Shown: one piece after another, positions 35,201-63,474 of the stretch | How positions within the stretch are numbered: the stretch's first letter is position 1 | How the letters are laid out: each line of letters begins with the position of its first letter | Assembly (NCBI GenBank): GCA_038373885.1 | Contig: JAWZYV010013556.1 | Span: 430,237-494,236 of the forward strand | DNA length: 64,000 bases | Direction of reading: 5' to 3' | DNA from: Cheiracanthium punctorium | Taxonomy: Eukaryota; Arthropoda; Arachnida; Araneae; Cheiracanthiidae | Translations under genes and position numbers: made by a program | Notes under the pieces: model-generated | The model's input: only the letters and a program-made list of their open reading frames with translations | Told to the model about the DNA's origin: nothing | Database searches by the model: none

Positions 35201-38002
35201 GATTTTTGTCTACGCTGCGCGCCGAGGTCACTTTCTGATTTTTTTGGTTCATGGCACATTTTCAATATTCTTGGCGAAATTTTCAATGTTCTTGGGACTT
35301 GATATGATCACTTTTAGTGTTTTTCGGTTCAATCACGAATCGTGTGTCGACAGAGGGGCTCCCAGATCAATGGTGTTCTTGGGAGTTGGTGTGATGACAT
35401 TTAGTGTTTTGAGTTCAATCATGACGTTTGTGTCGACCGATCAAACGGAATGGTCACTTTCTCTACGAATAATAAAGGAGCTATATCGTTTTCCCAAATG
35501 CCAAAACTACGCCTTAGAGAAGAGGAAAAAGAAACCTCGAAAAGGGATCGTCTGGAAGAGCTTGAGCATATATGGCAGAATACATTGAATAGATTAAAAA
35601 ACTAAAATTCTTCCAAATTTTATATACCCGAGTGCGTAAATAAAATCTAGAAAAATTTCAGATATTTTTTTATAGTTTTTTAGATATTTCTTTTAATTTC
35701 TAAGGAAATATAGAACGAATTGTTTTGGGACTTCAAACATGAAAAGTGTACGTTTGAACTTGCGCGTTTCAGGAATGATCCACTCGTATGTGCACTTTGG
35801 AAGCCGAAAGAGATTGAATTTTAAAAAAATATATCGATATGGGGTGAATTACTACGTTTAATAAAAAGTTTGAAATAATTTGTTTCTTTTAAATTGCTTT
35901 TAACGAGCTTAACGATGTTTTTAAGGGTTTTTCTATTAGGTATAGGATATACGAAGATATAATTATTTCTTATCGACTTGTTTCCGTATGTTTATTGCGC
36001 ATGACTCGTAGAGTTTGCAGGCAAATTTTACAAAATTTGCAAAAAGTATTAATATGGAGGTTAGAAGTCTTGCATTCAAATTTTAAGTTAAAAAGTAAAA
36101 TGTTTAAGAGGATAGTATCATCTAAAGCAAATAGTTTTCTGCTGTTTCCATTCAAAATATTTTAATTTTTAGCTTGCGAAGCTTTTAGTCAATTCTATTA
36201 TAAAGGAACTTATAAATCATTTCAGTAAAACACCACAAAAATCTATATAGATATCAGCATAAGCGATCATGTTTTCAATTGTTCCAGCTTGGAAAATGTG
36301 TAACAATAAGAATGTCTGTTTATACTAATTTAACTACCCTGAATTTAAAGGTAAAACATTAGTATTAATGCATTGTATTGGAAAGAATTTTGTAATGAAT
36401 GCAATTGGCATATCTTCCTCGCTTCTTTTTCGGGCTGCTCAATGACGGTGATTGCCGCCAGCTTCAATGATCAGGGAATGCTGGTTGTCACGATGTTGAA
36501 AAAAATAGGGCGGTGAAAAAAAAAAGACATGGGCGCTGAAACCCTTGTTTATGTCAAATTAAAGAAAAAAAGATTTTTTTAAATGTAAAATTGAGCCTTC
36601 TTAAATAGGAAATGCTCCCAAAACGCACAAAGTGGCGGGAGTCCAGTATTCTTTGCTGACAAAAAGTTTAAAAGTAAAATTATTATATTGTGAAATCATG
36701 TACCATTACAGCGCTTATTATTATTTCAAAAATAATATCAACGATATAATTTAATCAAAAAGCTGTATTAACTAAACAAGAGCCCATCCCTCTGAACTAG
36801 AAAAAAAAATGCATAGTTCAAATAGTGATACAAGATTTTAAAAAGTGTATTAATATATCTTCAAAATACTTACAAATAATATATATATATATTGCATAAT
36901 TTGTTATACAGGGTGTCCCGAAAAGTACTTGACACATTTAAAAAATTCATTGAAAAGCAACAAATTATCGTATGAATATGCGGTTGCATAACAATACTTC
37001 ACAGGCTCACGAAATGTTTTTGACATCGTAAAAAAATTACTTCCAATTTGTGTTCATAGGTGGCGCTGCACCGTCACAGTAAGCTTTCCGAATGTGTTGT
37101 GCAGTCTCATCCGATCTTCGTGGACGACCAATTCTTTCCCTGTCTAAAACGCTTCCAGTCTCTAAAAACGTTTCATGCCGGGCCAAAATGACGACTCGGT
37201 TCGACTCGGAAGGTTGTACTCAAACATGTTACGAAACTTTCTCTGAAATGTAGTTATGGATTTTGATTCGAAATGCCAACCTACGTAATGCGCTTTCTCA
37301 GTTGCAGTCGCCTTAGCTATAATGAATATTTCCGCACCGTCAGAGCTATTTGAAACCCACGAAAAATCCCTATTGGCTCTCATTGCTGAAAACAAGATCC
37401 AGCGCCATCTATGAGCACATTTTGGAAGTAATTTGTTTTAAGATGGAAAAATAAATTCCTGATTCTGATAAGCATTACTGTGCGAATCGCACATTCATAT
37501 AACAATTTGTTGCTTTTCTGTGAATTTTTGAAATGTATCAAGGACTTTTCGGACACCCTGTATTTTCGTATATCTCGGTTATATATTATATGATTTATTT
37601 TTACATGGGTTATTTATGTGTGTGTTTGTGTTATTAGAAACTGTTTCATATCAAATTCTAAGTACCTTTGCAATTTTGTCTTTGTTTTTTAGCATAATAA
37701 GTTTGACAATTTCTATGATACCATTTACTTATGCAAATAATACGCTTCGGCTTACCTTCGCACATTTTTCTTTGCAGGCAGCTCTCAACATGGCAATGAG
37801 GGTGATTGCTGCAAATGTTAAGGATCAAGGAATTTTAGTGGTCAACATGTGTCCAGGATGGGTGAAGACAGACATGGGGTCTTCCGCTGCAGATCTAACA
37901 CCTGAAGACAGCATATCGGCCATGCTGCAAACGCTGGAGAAGCTGGACGATTCTCACCATGGGTCATTTATGGACAGACTCGGAAAAATTTCTCCGTTTT
38001 AA
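23113..38002 (+). CDS. SDR gene B (sniffer/C-factor-like), complete, catalytic Ser replaced
   Basis: Join of 23113-23244, 26305-26362, 28815-29002, 31055-31210 and 37778-38002: 759 bp, 252 aa, one frame, all introns GT-AG. Classical SDR order: TGGNRGIG at 9-16, FATYRS after strand 2, Asp64, NNAG at 92-95, YKISK at 174-178, CPGWVKTDM in exon 5. The position of the catalytic serine reads NITALLGC (Thr154-Ala155) where genes A and C read NISSLLG or NISSLMG. The Ser-to-Tyr loop is three to four residues shorter than in A and C. It could be a non-catalytic or altered SDR that still binds NADP(H). It has an AATAAA signal at 38162. Substrate unknown. Confidence 0.92.
23817..24200 (+). other. Open frame of 127 codons, unrecognised
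   Basis: The middle (ISETLSSSVEYFLEIAKKPS to about VPDSFYRNVLLLFRKL) has a protein-like composition, while both ends are low-complexity Phe/Ser-rich translations of T-rich DNA. I do not recognise it. It lies in gene B intron 1 and may be a degraded element piece or chance. Confidence 0.2.
24225..24676. mobile_element. Foldback element with two-part inverted ends
   Basis: The left end GATCACTCAGTAATATTAT is perfectly mirrored by the right end (24658-24676). Inside, ATACGGCTGCCCAAATTT AAAACACAGTAAG (about 24264-24294) is mirrored at about 24613-24645. The terminal and subterminal repeats, separated by diverged TATCTA-rich sequence, suggest an element inserted in an inverted-repeat target or a bipartite terminus. 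No protein is readable. Confidence 0.75.
25395..26160. mobile_element. hAT element (766 bp) containing a nested SINE
   Basis: Inverted ends TAGGCTTGCCAGA and TCTGGCAAGCATA are flanked by the perfect 8-bp duplication CATATAGG (25387-25394 and 26161-26168). Inner sequence is rich in CCGGGAC-type repeats near both ends (25421-25440, 26070-26150). The SINE at 25471-25711 interrupts it, so the hAT is the older insertion. No transposase remains. Confidence 0.9.
25471..25711 (+). repeat. tRNA-derived SINE, family 1, with 12-bp target duplication
   Basis: The head has an A-box-like GTGGCTGAACGCG and a B box GGTTCAAAACC, then the family body CGACCTAACCGATCGGAGTT, TTCTACGAAACTTCCGCGTA and AATACGGGTTAGGA. 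TCAAGGGTACAT flanks it on both sides (25459-25470, 25712-25723). The body is shared with copies at 39415-39658 and 56560-56717. Confidence 0.9.
26305..26362 (+). CDS. SDR gene B exon 2
   Basis: 58 bp between acceptor TTTTTCCAG and donor GTAAGC. It reads PLTEIKDASKSSKVIPIKM plus one base of the Asp codon, with the same phase as gene A exon 2. Confidence 0.92.
26651..26688. repeat. Perfect 13-bp hairpin
   Basis: ACTCGCATCAACA and its exact complement TGTTGATGCGAGT, separated by 12 nt, in gene B intron 2. A TTCTTATGTACAGACT phrase is repeated just before it (26583 and 26638). No element boundaries are obvious. Confidence 0.7.
27303..27588 (+). pseudogene. Internally deleted mariner transposase
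   Basis: The first part reads AIQFLRLQKTSPAEIHRQ, the N-terminal helix-turn-helix of mariner transposases. It passes through EFQKGRTDV (the FKxGRTDV block) and jumps straight to SPYILDLAPSDFHLF in another frame, then EWYFQTDAVVHEAV, GPNFFNAGFDRLVYAG. Everything between, including the first two catalytic Asp residues, is gone; the SPDLAPSDFHL block keeps the last catalytic Asp position. A foldback element follows at 27589, cutting off the C terminus. Confidence 0.8.
27589..28306. mobile_element. Long-inverted-repeat foldback element 1
   Basis: The left CAGGTTGTCTCAAAAAGGTG mirrors the right CCACCTTTTGGGGACACCCTG. The arms continue as imperfect complements for roughly 250 bp (TTAATTCTTTAT, AAAATGTTCAACATAAGGTC, GGTGCCCCATACACTCATGA find partners on the right). 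Both ends abut TA. It is inserted in the mariner relic. Confidence 0.8.
28815..29002 (+). CDS. SDR gene B exon 3
   Basis: 188 bp, acceptor TTCCTAG, donor GTATCA. It reads (D)VKVPEQVAAARKVVQETVG, then LINNAGVCEHDSFPNITEES. Open frames on the reverse strand here are shadows. Confidence 0.95.
29700..30125 (+). pseudogene. Non-LTR retrotransposon RNase H relic
   Basis: Reads FTAEVSALKEALKAL (the TAExxAIxxAL block of retroelement RNase H), then after several stops EIADILANEGVSCPPNSSLG, which contains the (E)xADxLAxxG signature, and LTFPELYSKIKI, typical of the region following RNase H in Jockey/R1-type elements. At least four stops or shifts interrupt it. It lies in gene B intron 3. Confidence 0.7.
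30137..30378 (+). repeat. tRNA-derived SINE, family 3
   Basis: An A-box-like AAGTGGTGTAGTCGC at about 30150 and a B box GAGATCGAATCCCGG at about 30189 are spaced as in tRNA. The body has CGTGGATGTTAACTTGTCCG and CACTGGGTGCTCCCATAG, and the tail is A-rich (30357-30379). Plus strand, immediately after the RNase H relic. It differs from families 1 and 2. Confidence 0.75.
31055..31210 (+). CDS. SDR gene B exon 4 (altered active site)
   Basis: 156 bp, 52 codons, acceptor TTTCTTAG, donor GTAAGC. It reads EMLPVLQKAASRKTGG, then AAVLNITALLGCITNTG, and ends YKISK. The codons aac atc aca gct give Asn-Ile-Thr-Ala, so the usual catalytic Ser is Ala while Tyr and Lys are kept. Confidence 0.95.
31502..32159. 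mobile_element. Foldback element 2: near-perfect 658-bp palindrome
   Basis: Starts CAGGGTGTCCAGCCTTAATG and ends with its near-exact complement CATTAAGGTTGGACACCCTA. The arms of about 310 bp mirror each other throughout with few mismatches, meeting around a spacer of about 25 nt at 31818-31842. Flanks are TA-rich and a (TA)n tract of about 42 bp follows at 32160. It sits in gene B intron 4 and encodes nothing visible. Confidence 0.92.
32323..32435. mobile_element. Tiny 113-bp MITE with perfect 16-bp inverted ends
   Basis: TACCCTAGTAGCACAA at 32323-32338 is exactly mirrored at 32420-32435. The interior is AT-rich with ACGTTTTT-type repeats. The flanking duplication is unclear. Confidence 0.8.
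33217..33464. mobile_element. hAT MITE, 248 bp, perfect 8-bp duplication
   Basis: The ends CAGACTTCGTGC and GCACGAAGTCTG are exact complements, and GTTGAAAG flanks both sides (33209-33216, 33465-33472). The interior has inverted GATTACA/TGTAATC blocks. Confidence 0.93.
33548..34713 (+). pseudogene. Tandem fragments of an endonuclease-like domain
   Basis: A unit of about 160 bp repeats at least four times (GATTTTAATATAGA-like at 33602, 33764, 33922 and 34643). The first unit translates as IVLAGDFNIDFNSEEVF. GDFN(I/V)D is the hallmark of the exonuclease-endonuclease-phosphatase fold found in non-LTR retrotransposons and in Helitron-associated endonucleases. Later units carry stops. It is unusual that one short slice of the domain is tandemly repeated. 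Two MITEs (34188-34316 and 34714-34887) interrupt or end the array. Confidence 0.6.
34188..34316. mobile_element. hAT-like MITE, 129 bp
   Basis: The left TAGGGATGGATGAGAGACG mirrors the right CGTCTCGCGTCCATCCCTT with two or three mismatches, and the flanks CCCAAAAT and CCCAAACT match at 7 of 8. The interior has GCGAGACGAGA repeats. Confidence 0.8.
34714..34887. mobile_element. hAT MITE, 174 bp, perfect 8-bp duplication
   Basis: Ends CAGTGGCGTAGCCAG and CTGGCTACTCACCTG are inverted, and CTCATGAA flanks both sides (34706-34713, 34888-34895). G-runs after the left end and C-runs before the right end are typical of this group. It is inserted into the endonuclease-like tandem array. Confidence 0.95.
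35040..35470. repeat. Tandem repeat, about 137-bp unit, three copies
   Basis: A GGGATTTTTGTCTACGC-like start and GTTCTTGGGACTTG..GATCACTTTTAGTG end recur at about 35060, 35195 and 35334. The frame stays open through parts of it but the translation is repetitive and unrecognised. Confidence 0.75.
35480..36908. other. Gene B intron 4, non-coding
   Basis: AT-rich sequence with no recognisable gene or element, apart from an (AT)n tract near 36880-36894. Confidence 0.4.
36909..37560. mobile_element. Foldback element 3 carrying a transposase HTH relic
   Basis: The left CAGGGTGTCCCGAAAAGTAC mirrors the right CTTTTCGGACACCCTG; the arms (about 180 bp) share GAAAAGCAACAAATT and TAGGTGGCGCTG against CAGCGCCATCTA. 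On the minus strand the core reads ITTFQRKFRNMFEYNLPS, then after a frameshift FLETGSVLDRERIGRPRRSD, the N-terminal helix-turn-helix and GRPR linker of mariner-related transposases common in arthropods. It is non-functional and links the palindromic family to a real transposase. Confidence 0.85.
37778..38002 (+). CDS. SDR gene B exon 5
   Basis: 225 bp including the stop, acceptor TTTCTTTGCAG. It reads AALNMAMRVIAANVKDQGIL, then VVNMCPGWVKTDMGSSAADL (the PG motif of the cofactor site) and ends GKISPF. Confidence 0.96.
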   Translation, partial: AALNMAMRVIAANVKDQGILVVNMCPGWVKTDMGSSAADLTPEDSISAMLQTLEKLDDSHHGSFMDRLGKISPF

Positions 38003-38161
38003 AGAAAATCCTCGATAACAGGAAAGTGTATGAGAGGCTTCTTCTGCAAGTTGAAAATGGAGCGTATGTAAAAGATAATGCAGTTGATACCAGGATTCTA
38101 CACGGTTGTAATTTGCCTCTGAAGATGCAAAGATGAAATTTTTCTGCAATGTAAAACCTTT

Positions 38162-38167
38162 AATAAA
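38162..38167 (+). terminator. Poly(A) signal of SDR gene B
   Basis: AATAAA 160 bp after the stop codon of gene B, in the expected orientation. Confidence 0.65.
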
Positions 38168-38189
38168 CTGATTATTTCGATTTTGTATC

Positions 38190-38780
38190 GAATATTTCTT
38201 AGAATTCTTTTTACTTTTTAACACTTTCCAACAAGGTTGAAAAGTCCTTGTCCACAAATGCGCATTGGTTGCTACGAAACGTATATATGTACGTATATTC
38301 CTATTTATTGGACCATGTACTCTATTGAAAATGATGTATGTAGCATTAATAGTTCTTCTACAGGAGAACTCAAAATATTTCCAATCCATTACCATCTATA
38401 GGCAGTCATTCTTTAAAACGTATTTTAGAGATATTCAGCTATTTTAAATGAAATAAAATTGATAATGTTATTGAAGGTTTAAGATTGAAGGTTGAAGGTT
38501 GAAGATAAAGCTACCCATTGAAAATAATGTCTGTATCAGTAATAGTTCTTCTATAGGAGCACTCAAAATAATTCCAATATATTACGCTCAATGGCAGTTT
38601 AGAGAAAGGGGTCCATTTAAAGCACAATAATATCCTACTAGATAGTTAGTAAATCACCTCATATGGTGTGAAAAAGATATTCCAAATAAAGTTAGAAAGT
38701 TTTTTATAATCTACGCGAACTGAATGATTTGCTTTTCTTGTTTTATTTTTATTTTTAACACTTTCCAATAAAGCTAAAAA
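38190..38780. repeat. Diverged direct duplication in gene B 3' flank
   Basis: AATAGTTCTTCTACAGGAGA plus ACTCAAAATATTTCCAAT at about 38347-38386 recurs at about 38538-38577, and TTAACACTTTCCAACAAGG at 38218 recurs as TTAACACTTTCCAATAAAG at 38755. This suggests duplicated 3'-flank sequence. Confidence 0.5.
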
Positions 38781-39184
38781 GTGACTACAATTTCTACTTG
38801 TTTATAACTATCTCCTTCTCAGTTCGTCTTCGTGGCTCTAAATGCCATAAATAATTTCTGTATGTTATTCATAAGCACTATACCACAATCACTTTTAAAA
38901 ATGGTGTACATAGAATTTTAATTATTTCAAAGCAATCAACAAACAACAGTTAATTCATATTGCTATGATCTGAATAAAGAATGTTTCCATGAATATAAGT
39001 AAATTTTTTTGGTACAAGAGCAGACTAAAGATATTATTGCCTGTGGGCCGTCAAATTTAAAGCATACTTTTTCAAACATGGTAAAGTTAGTGTACATTAT
39101 TGAAGTTTATAAATGTGATTTTTCGTTCCGCTCTATATTAAAATGTATGAACGTAGTATTGGTAACTCTTTGTCGCACCTTTAA

Positions 39185-39908
39185 CCCTTTAACGCGCAGT
39201 GTTCCCGCTCTGGGAACACCAAACTCTGACGTTTTGACTGTTGCCAGTCACGAAGAATAGATTCGATTTCTATAAAAATAATTGCGGGTGACACAGCTCC
39301 ACGAGAATCCTTTACTTTTTATCACGTCCTTTCCCGTCAAAAGAATTGTCACTATTATTTTTAACAGAACTGACATTTGCTGAAAAATGGAAGAATGCGA
39401 GAACAGCTGGGTAGTGTGTGTGGGGGGGGGGGATTACGACCGATTAGCTCCGAGTGGGCTCTAGGTCGAAGGGTGGGGTGCCCTCCGTGGGGGTCTTTCT
39501 AAGGGGTCCTAACCCGTATTTACGCTAAGTTTCGGAGAAAACCACGGAAAACTCCAAACGGTTAGGTCGACGGACGCGCGATGGGACCCGAACTCGGGAC
39601 CTTCACACTTCGCCCGTCTACCATTTCCAGTGATATAACCACTATGCCATGGTGAGGCGAACAGCTGGGTAGATTGCCCAATGCTGAAAAAAGGGCAGCC
39701 GTTGCCATAGCTCGACTTAACTACCAGCAAGATGGCGGTCGATCGAAACGTTCATCGCGCGCACAGCCAGCTGTCGTCAAAAAAGGGTCTCTAGATCTGT
39801 GGCACGCGATGAACGTTTCGATCGTCCGCCATCTTGCTGGTAGTTAAGTCGAGCGATGGCAACGGCTGCCCTTTTTTCAGCATTGGGAAAGGGTTGCGCC
39901 TCAAAGGG
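39185..39908. mobile_element. piggyBac-like element with palindromic core and nested SINE
   Basis: TTAA flanks both ends (39181-39184, 39909-39912); the ends are CCCTTTAACGCGC and GGCGCCTCAAAGGG-like (TTGCGCCTCAAAGGG). TTAA targets with CCCTTT-type ends are those of piggyBac. The right half folds on itself: 39678-39759 pairs with about 39803-39887 (including GAACGTTTCGATC and GCCATCTTGCTGGTAGTTAA). A SINE at 39415-39658 is inserted in the left half. No transposase is present. Confidence 0.85.
39415..39658 (-). repeat. tRNA-derived SINE, family 1, with 14-bp target duplication
   Basis: On the minus strand: A box TGGCATAGTGGTTA, B box GAGTTCGGGTCCC, then GTCGACCTAACCGTTTGGAG, CGAAACTTAGCGTAAATACG and GGTTAGGA, ending in a C/CA-rich tail. 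GAACAGCTGGGTAG lies on both sides (39401-39414, 39659-39672). It belongs to the same family as 25471-25711 and is younger than the piggyBac element it interrupts. Confidence 0.92.
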
Positions 39909-39919
39909 TTAATGGAATG

Positions 39920-41600
39920 GCTGAAAGTGCTATATTTTGGATGATACTCTAATAATGATTATTGAAAGATTCACAATTTTATTTGCTTTATTTATTTCTA
40001 AAAAGGTTCTGCATATGCTTAACTGCTTAGGAAATTGTCCAAAATCACGGCGTTTGGTGAGATTTACCTTTATAATTCAAATGATATTTTTTTTAAATAT
40101 TAAAAAAAAGGATAAATGTTAATGTACTTTTTCACCTTTAAACCAATAAATATAAACAGTAACAGGCATATTTATCGGTAGAAAATTTTATATTTATTAT
40201 GTACTTCCAAAAAGACGGCACATTTCCGGTAGAAGATTGATTATTTTACTGGTTATTTATTAAATTAAAAATATAGATGACACGCTAAAATTTCCTCAAA
40301 ATAGTTTTATGAAGGTTTGATAAACTAAGTAAGAATGAAAGTTTGAAACTGAAATAGCTGAATGACTGAAAAAAAAATCTTAGCTAAAAGTTATGGTCGT
40401 ATAAATGGACTTCTCGAGTCACACTGAAATACACCTTATTTCTGTAAGATAAATATTATATTTGGCGAGGTCTATTGACTCAGTTAATGTATTCACAAGT
40501 TGAGGATTTATCACCTAGGGAATTATCCAAGCTTCTCCACCATTCTGACACATCTTATTGCCAACATCGTGGCATAGCTATATTAGAATTTGGCACGCCT
40601 AGTGAGTGTATAGGTGTATGAACACTACAATTGCCTACAATATTGTGAACATGTTAATCTTGAGATATTGGTATACTTGGAAGTTTTATAAAATACTGAG
40701 GATACTTTCGAAATAATTGCAATAGAAAAACAATAGTTACCCAATATTCGAGCTTCATATTACGGATTTCCAAACCGAAACCTATATTAAGTAAATAATG
40801 CAACACTAACATTGGAGAAATATTAATGTTTCAGTGAAACATATCTATCTAAGTTCAAAAAAATTGGTAAAACACGGCGTACTTTCTAATTGAACAATCA
40901 CTAAGTTCATCATACTTGTTACAAATGAATCTTGATAAATATTTACAATTTTCTATGCTGCAGTACCAGCACAATATTGTGAGAGTGTATGTTTTAACTG
41001 ATATTAGTATCAATGGACTTAAACTGCTTAGAAAAGTCCTTCAACTTAGCAAACTAAAAGACTTTTCGCACAATTTGCAGCAAAATACATCTCATTTGAC
41101 GCAAAAGTTTCTGTTTTCAAGTTTAGAAATACACGTTTTAAATTTCAGTGTGCATAACACAGCAGTCATAACAGATTATGTTATTGTTTTATATTCATGC
41201 TTTTTAGTGAAGAGGATGGTATAAATGATAACTATACAGCTATCCATTTTATCAAATGTTCCTAATCTTATAACTATAAAAGTGGCTTGCCTCTATAACT
41301 GCAAATTCTGTATTTCATAAAATATTTTTCACAATATATCATCAATATTGTTTTTTAATTGTTTTAAAAATTAAAATATTTATATCTTCAAACAGCCGCA
41401 GTAAATTGAAATTCAAATAGTTCTTTTTCATAATTCACACTTTAGTTTATCTTTAAAAAAAATCGTTTCAGGTTTAAAAACAAAATTATTGTGAAACTTA
41501 AAAATATAAAGCCCACTTAAGTAAAAAGGGGAAATAATAGAGATTATATGAGAAACTACATGAACATGTGCGACAAGATTTTTGCCTAGTCACTCTTTAT
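39920..41600. other. Intergenic between SDR genes B and C
   Basis: AT-rich sequence. Open frames such as the 102-codon one at 40916-41224 show no recognisable motif, so I do not call a gene. Confidence 0.35.
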
Positions 41601-41605
41601 TTATT

Positions 41606-41997
41606 ACACTAGCTGCGTACCTGTTCTTAGTCAAAATCAAATATTTTTCAATCAAATATTTTTATATCAAATATTTTTCTTACTCATATAAGTGAAATTA
41701 ATTCCATCTTTACGATGGAATCTCATGATGCAAATGTCATTTTACTGCTAGTGTGTGCTGGTGAGAAAAAATGCCAAAAATCGTATAAAACATTTTTAAA
41801 AAATTCTTATTCGAATTTCGAAAAAAATTGCTTTGAAGGTGTCCTAGTGAAGTTGTATACAAAATTTAGTATATCTGCGGCCACCCGTCTCGGCGCGATG
41901 CGATCGAGAGACACACATAAGATCAGCGGTTACAAACCTACATAGCCAGCTAGCTATAAACTTTGTTTAAGCTCGGGTTTTATTATATAAGATTAGA
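41606..41997 (+). repeat. Short non-LTR-like 3' tail repeat
   Basis: Starts ACACTAGCTGCGTACCTGTTCT, comparable to ACTAGCTGAAGTACCCGTTCT at 47887, and ends GGGTTTTATTATATAAGATT. Such start and end phrases are seen, from memory, on non-autonomous arthropod retroposons. Assignment is tentative. Confidence 0.4.
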
Positions 41998-42184
41998 TAC
42001 TATGTCTCCCGTTCCTAACTTTGCCTCTCATAAAGAGCAAGTCATTTTTCCACTTTATCTTTTTATGATCTGTTATCGGGAAGGAAAAGTGAATAAGAAG
42101 GACTTGCATTGAATTTGTCTTTTCATTCAACCATAAAAGCTGCAGGTCTTTACCACGTTCCACAATATATTACTGTCTTTGATC

Positions 42185-61947
<19,763 letters not shown>

Positions 61948-62123
61948 AGAAGAACTTTGCTGAAACTGATCCTCACTTGCATCTGAAAAAAACAAAAATG
62001 TATTTTTGATCGGATCTTGATTTTTAAATATATATCTTGCTTTCTATATTCAAAATATGTTGTAAAATAGAAGATTTTAGGATTTTGTTTGGCTTTACTT
62101 CCTCAACTAATGTATATTTTACA

Positions 62124-62129
62124 AATAAA
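62124..62129 (+). terminator. Poly(A) signal of SDR gene C
   Basis: AATAAA 177 bp after the stop codon of gene C, similar in spacing to that of gene B. Confidence 0.65.
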
Positions 62130-62299
62130 AGTTTCTCTTCAATTCTCGTACTTGCTTACATTAATTTTAAAATGCCTTCAATTTGTTTATAATTATTTTA
62201 ATATTATATAATAATCACTTATCTGCTCTCTGTGACTGATAATCTCATTCTTAAGAATCTACTTATCCTTATATCAACTTATTCAAATGCCTTAAGCAA

Positions 62300-63200
62300 A
62301 TTGTGTTTTATATATTGCTGCAGATGTTCTGCTTAATTCTTGGGTTCGTGAACTTGAAAGTCCAGTGTAAGTGGAAGGTTCCAGACAGCAGTCAAGCTAA
62401 CAGGACGAAATACAAATTTTATTGATTCAAGAATTTAGTCAAAAAATCTTCAATACGCAATTTACAGAAATTAGCAAGCAATAGCTCGATTTTTAACAGT
62501 CAGCTTATCGCAGAGGATTTCTCAGATACTGTATTTCGCATAGATTAACATCCTTCCACAGTTTAAAAACGCTGAAGAATTCTTGATCATAACTTTTAAC
62601 TGCTCAGCATACAACAATAAGAATTCGGAAGAAGTCTTCAGAAATAAGCTTCTCAAAACAAGCGGGAAAGAGTCGCTTATAATACCGCAATGCAACCAAG
62701 CAGTACGCTGCAGCTCTCAGCCTATGTAACATACTCTCAACACTCAAGCTCGCAATTGACTCGCCTCGAGTAATCTTGCTATTACTTATACGTCTGGCGA
62801 GACTTGGAAAAATTTCAAGGTTTTTGCTTTTCAGTCATCCGACCAATAGAAACGTTTCCTATTGGACGCGTATATTGATTACGTAATCTGATGATGCAGA
62901 ACGCTTGATTAGTATAATCCTACGGGATAATACTAATCAAGCGAAGCAAATATTCCAGACCCTATTAATAAAATTGCGCCAAATGTCACCAAGCTTGGTA
63001 ATTCTTAGCGAAATATCGCCAAATTTGAAGTCGAAAATAAGTCTCTAAAACTGAAGTCGGCTAAGCAATATCACCAATATTTGGCGAGAAATCGCCAAAC
63101 CTTGTGTTACCCTAAGGCAAAACCCAAGGTTTCCTATCTCTCTTTCTAGTCAACCGATTTACATTGCACAAAGCGCAATTTTAAATGATTTGACTCGTGG
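62300..63200. other. Intergenic, possible LTR-like sequence with hairpin
   Basis: The block is richer in GC than its flanks and contains a 14-bp perfect hairpin, CGCTTGATTAGTAT at 62902-62915 pairing with 62930-62943, and three ATATCGCCAAA-like phrases (63012-63100). I found no second copy to prove an LTR, and no gene. Confidence 0.3.
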
Positions 63201-63474
63201 AATAGGAATTTTAGCCTTAATTAAACCCCTTAAGAGCAGATCACTCCAAAATTTCGTAATAATGTTTAGCAGCTAAACTTTTACTGTTTAAATAAAACAA
63301 TTAAACTACCTTTCAATTTTAATATTTCCAAAATTTATTTACTTTTTAACCTTTAATAGTTTGTACTAGCAAACAGCAGTTTATAACCATAGTTTTAATT
63401 TTTAACTTGTTTCTTTACATTTGCAAATAAATGCTATTCACTATACTTAAAACTCTAATTCATCAGAACACACA

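Noticed and set aside
40916..41224. 102-codon plus-strand frame upstream of gene C
   Set aside because: No recognisable motif, AT-rich composition, and no splice or start context; probably chance.
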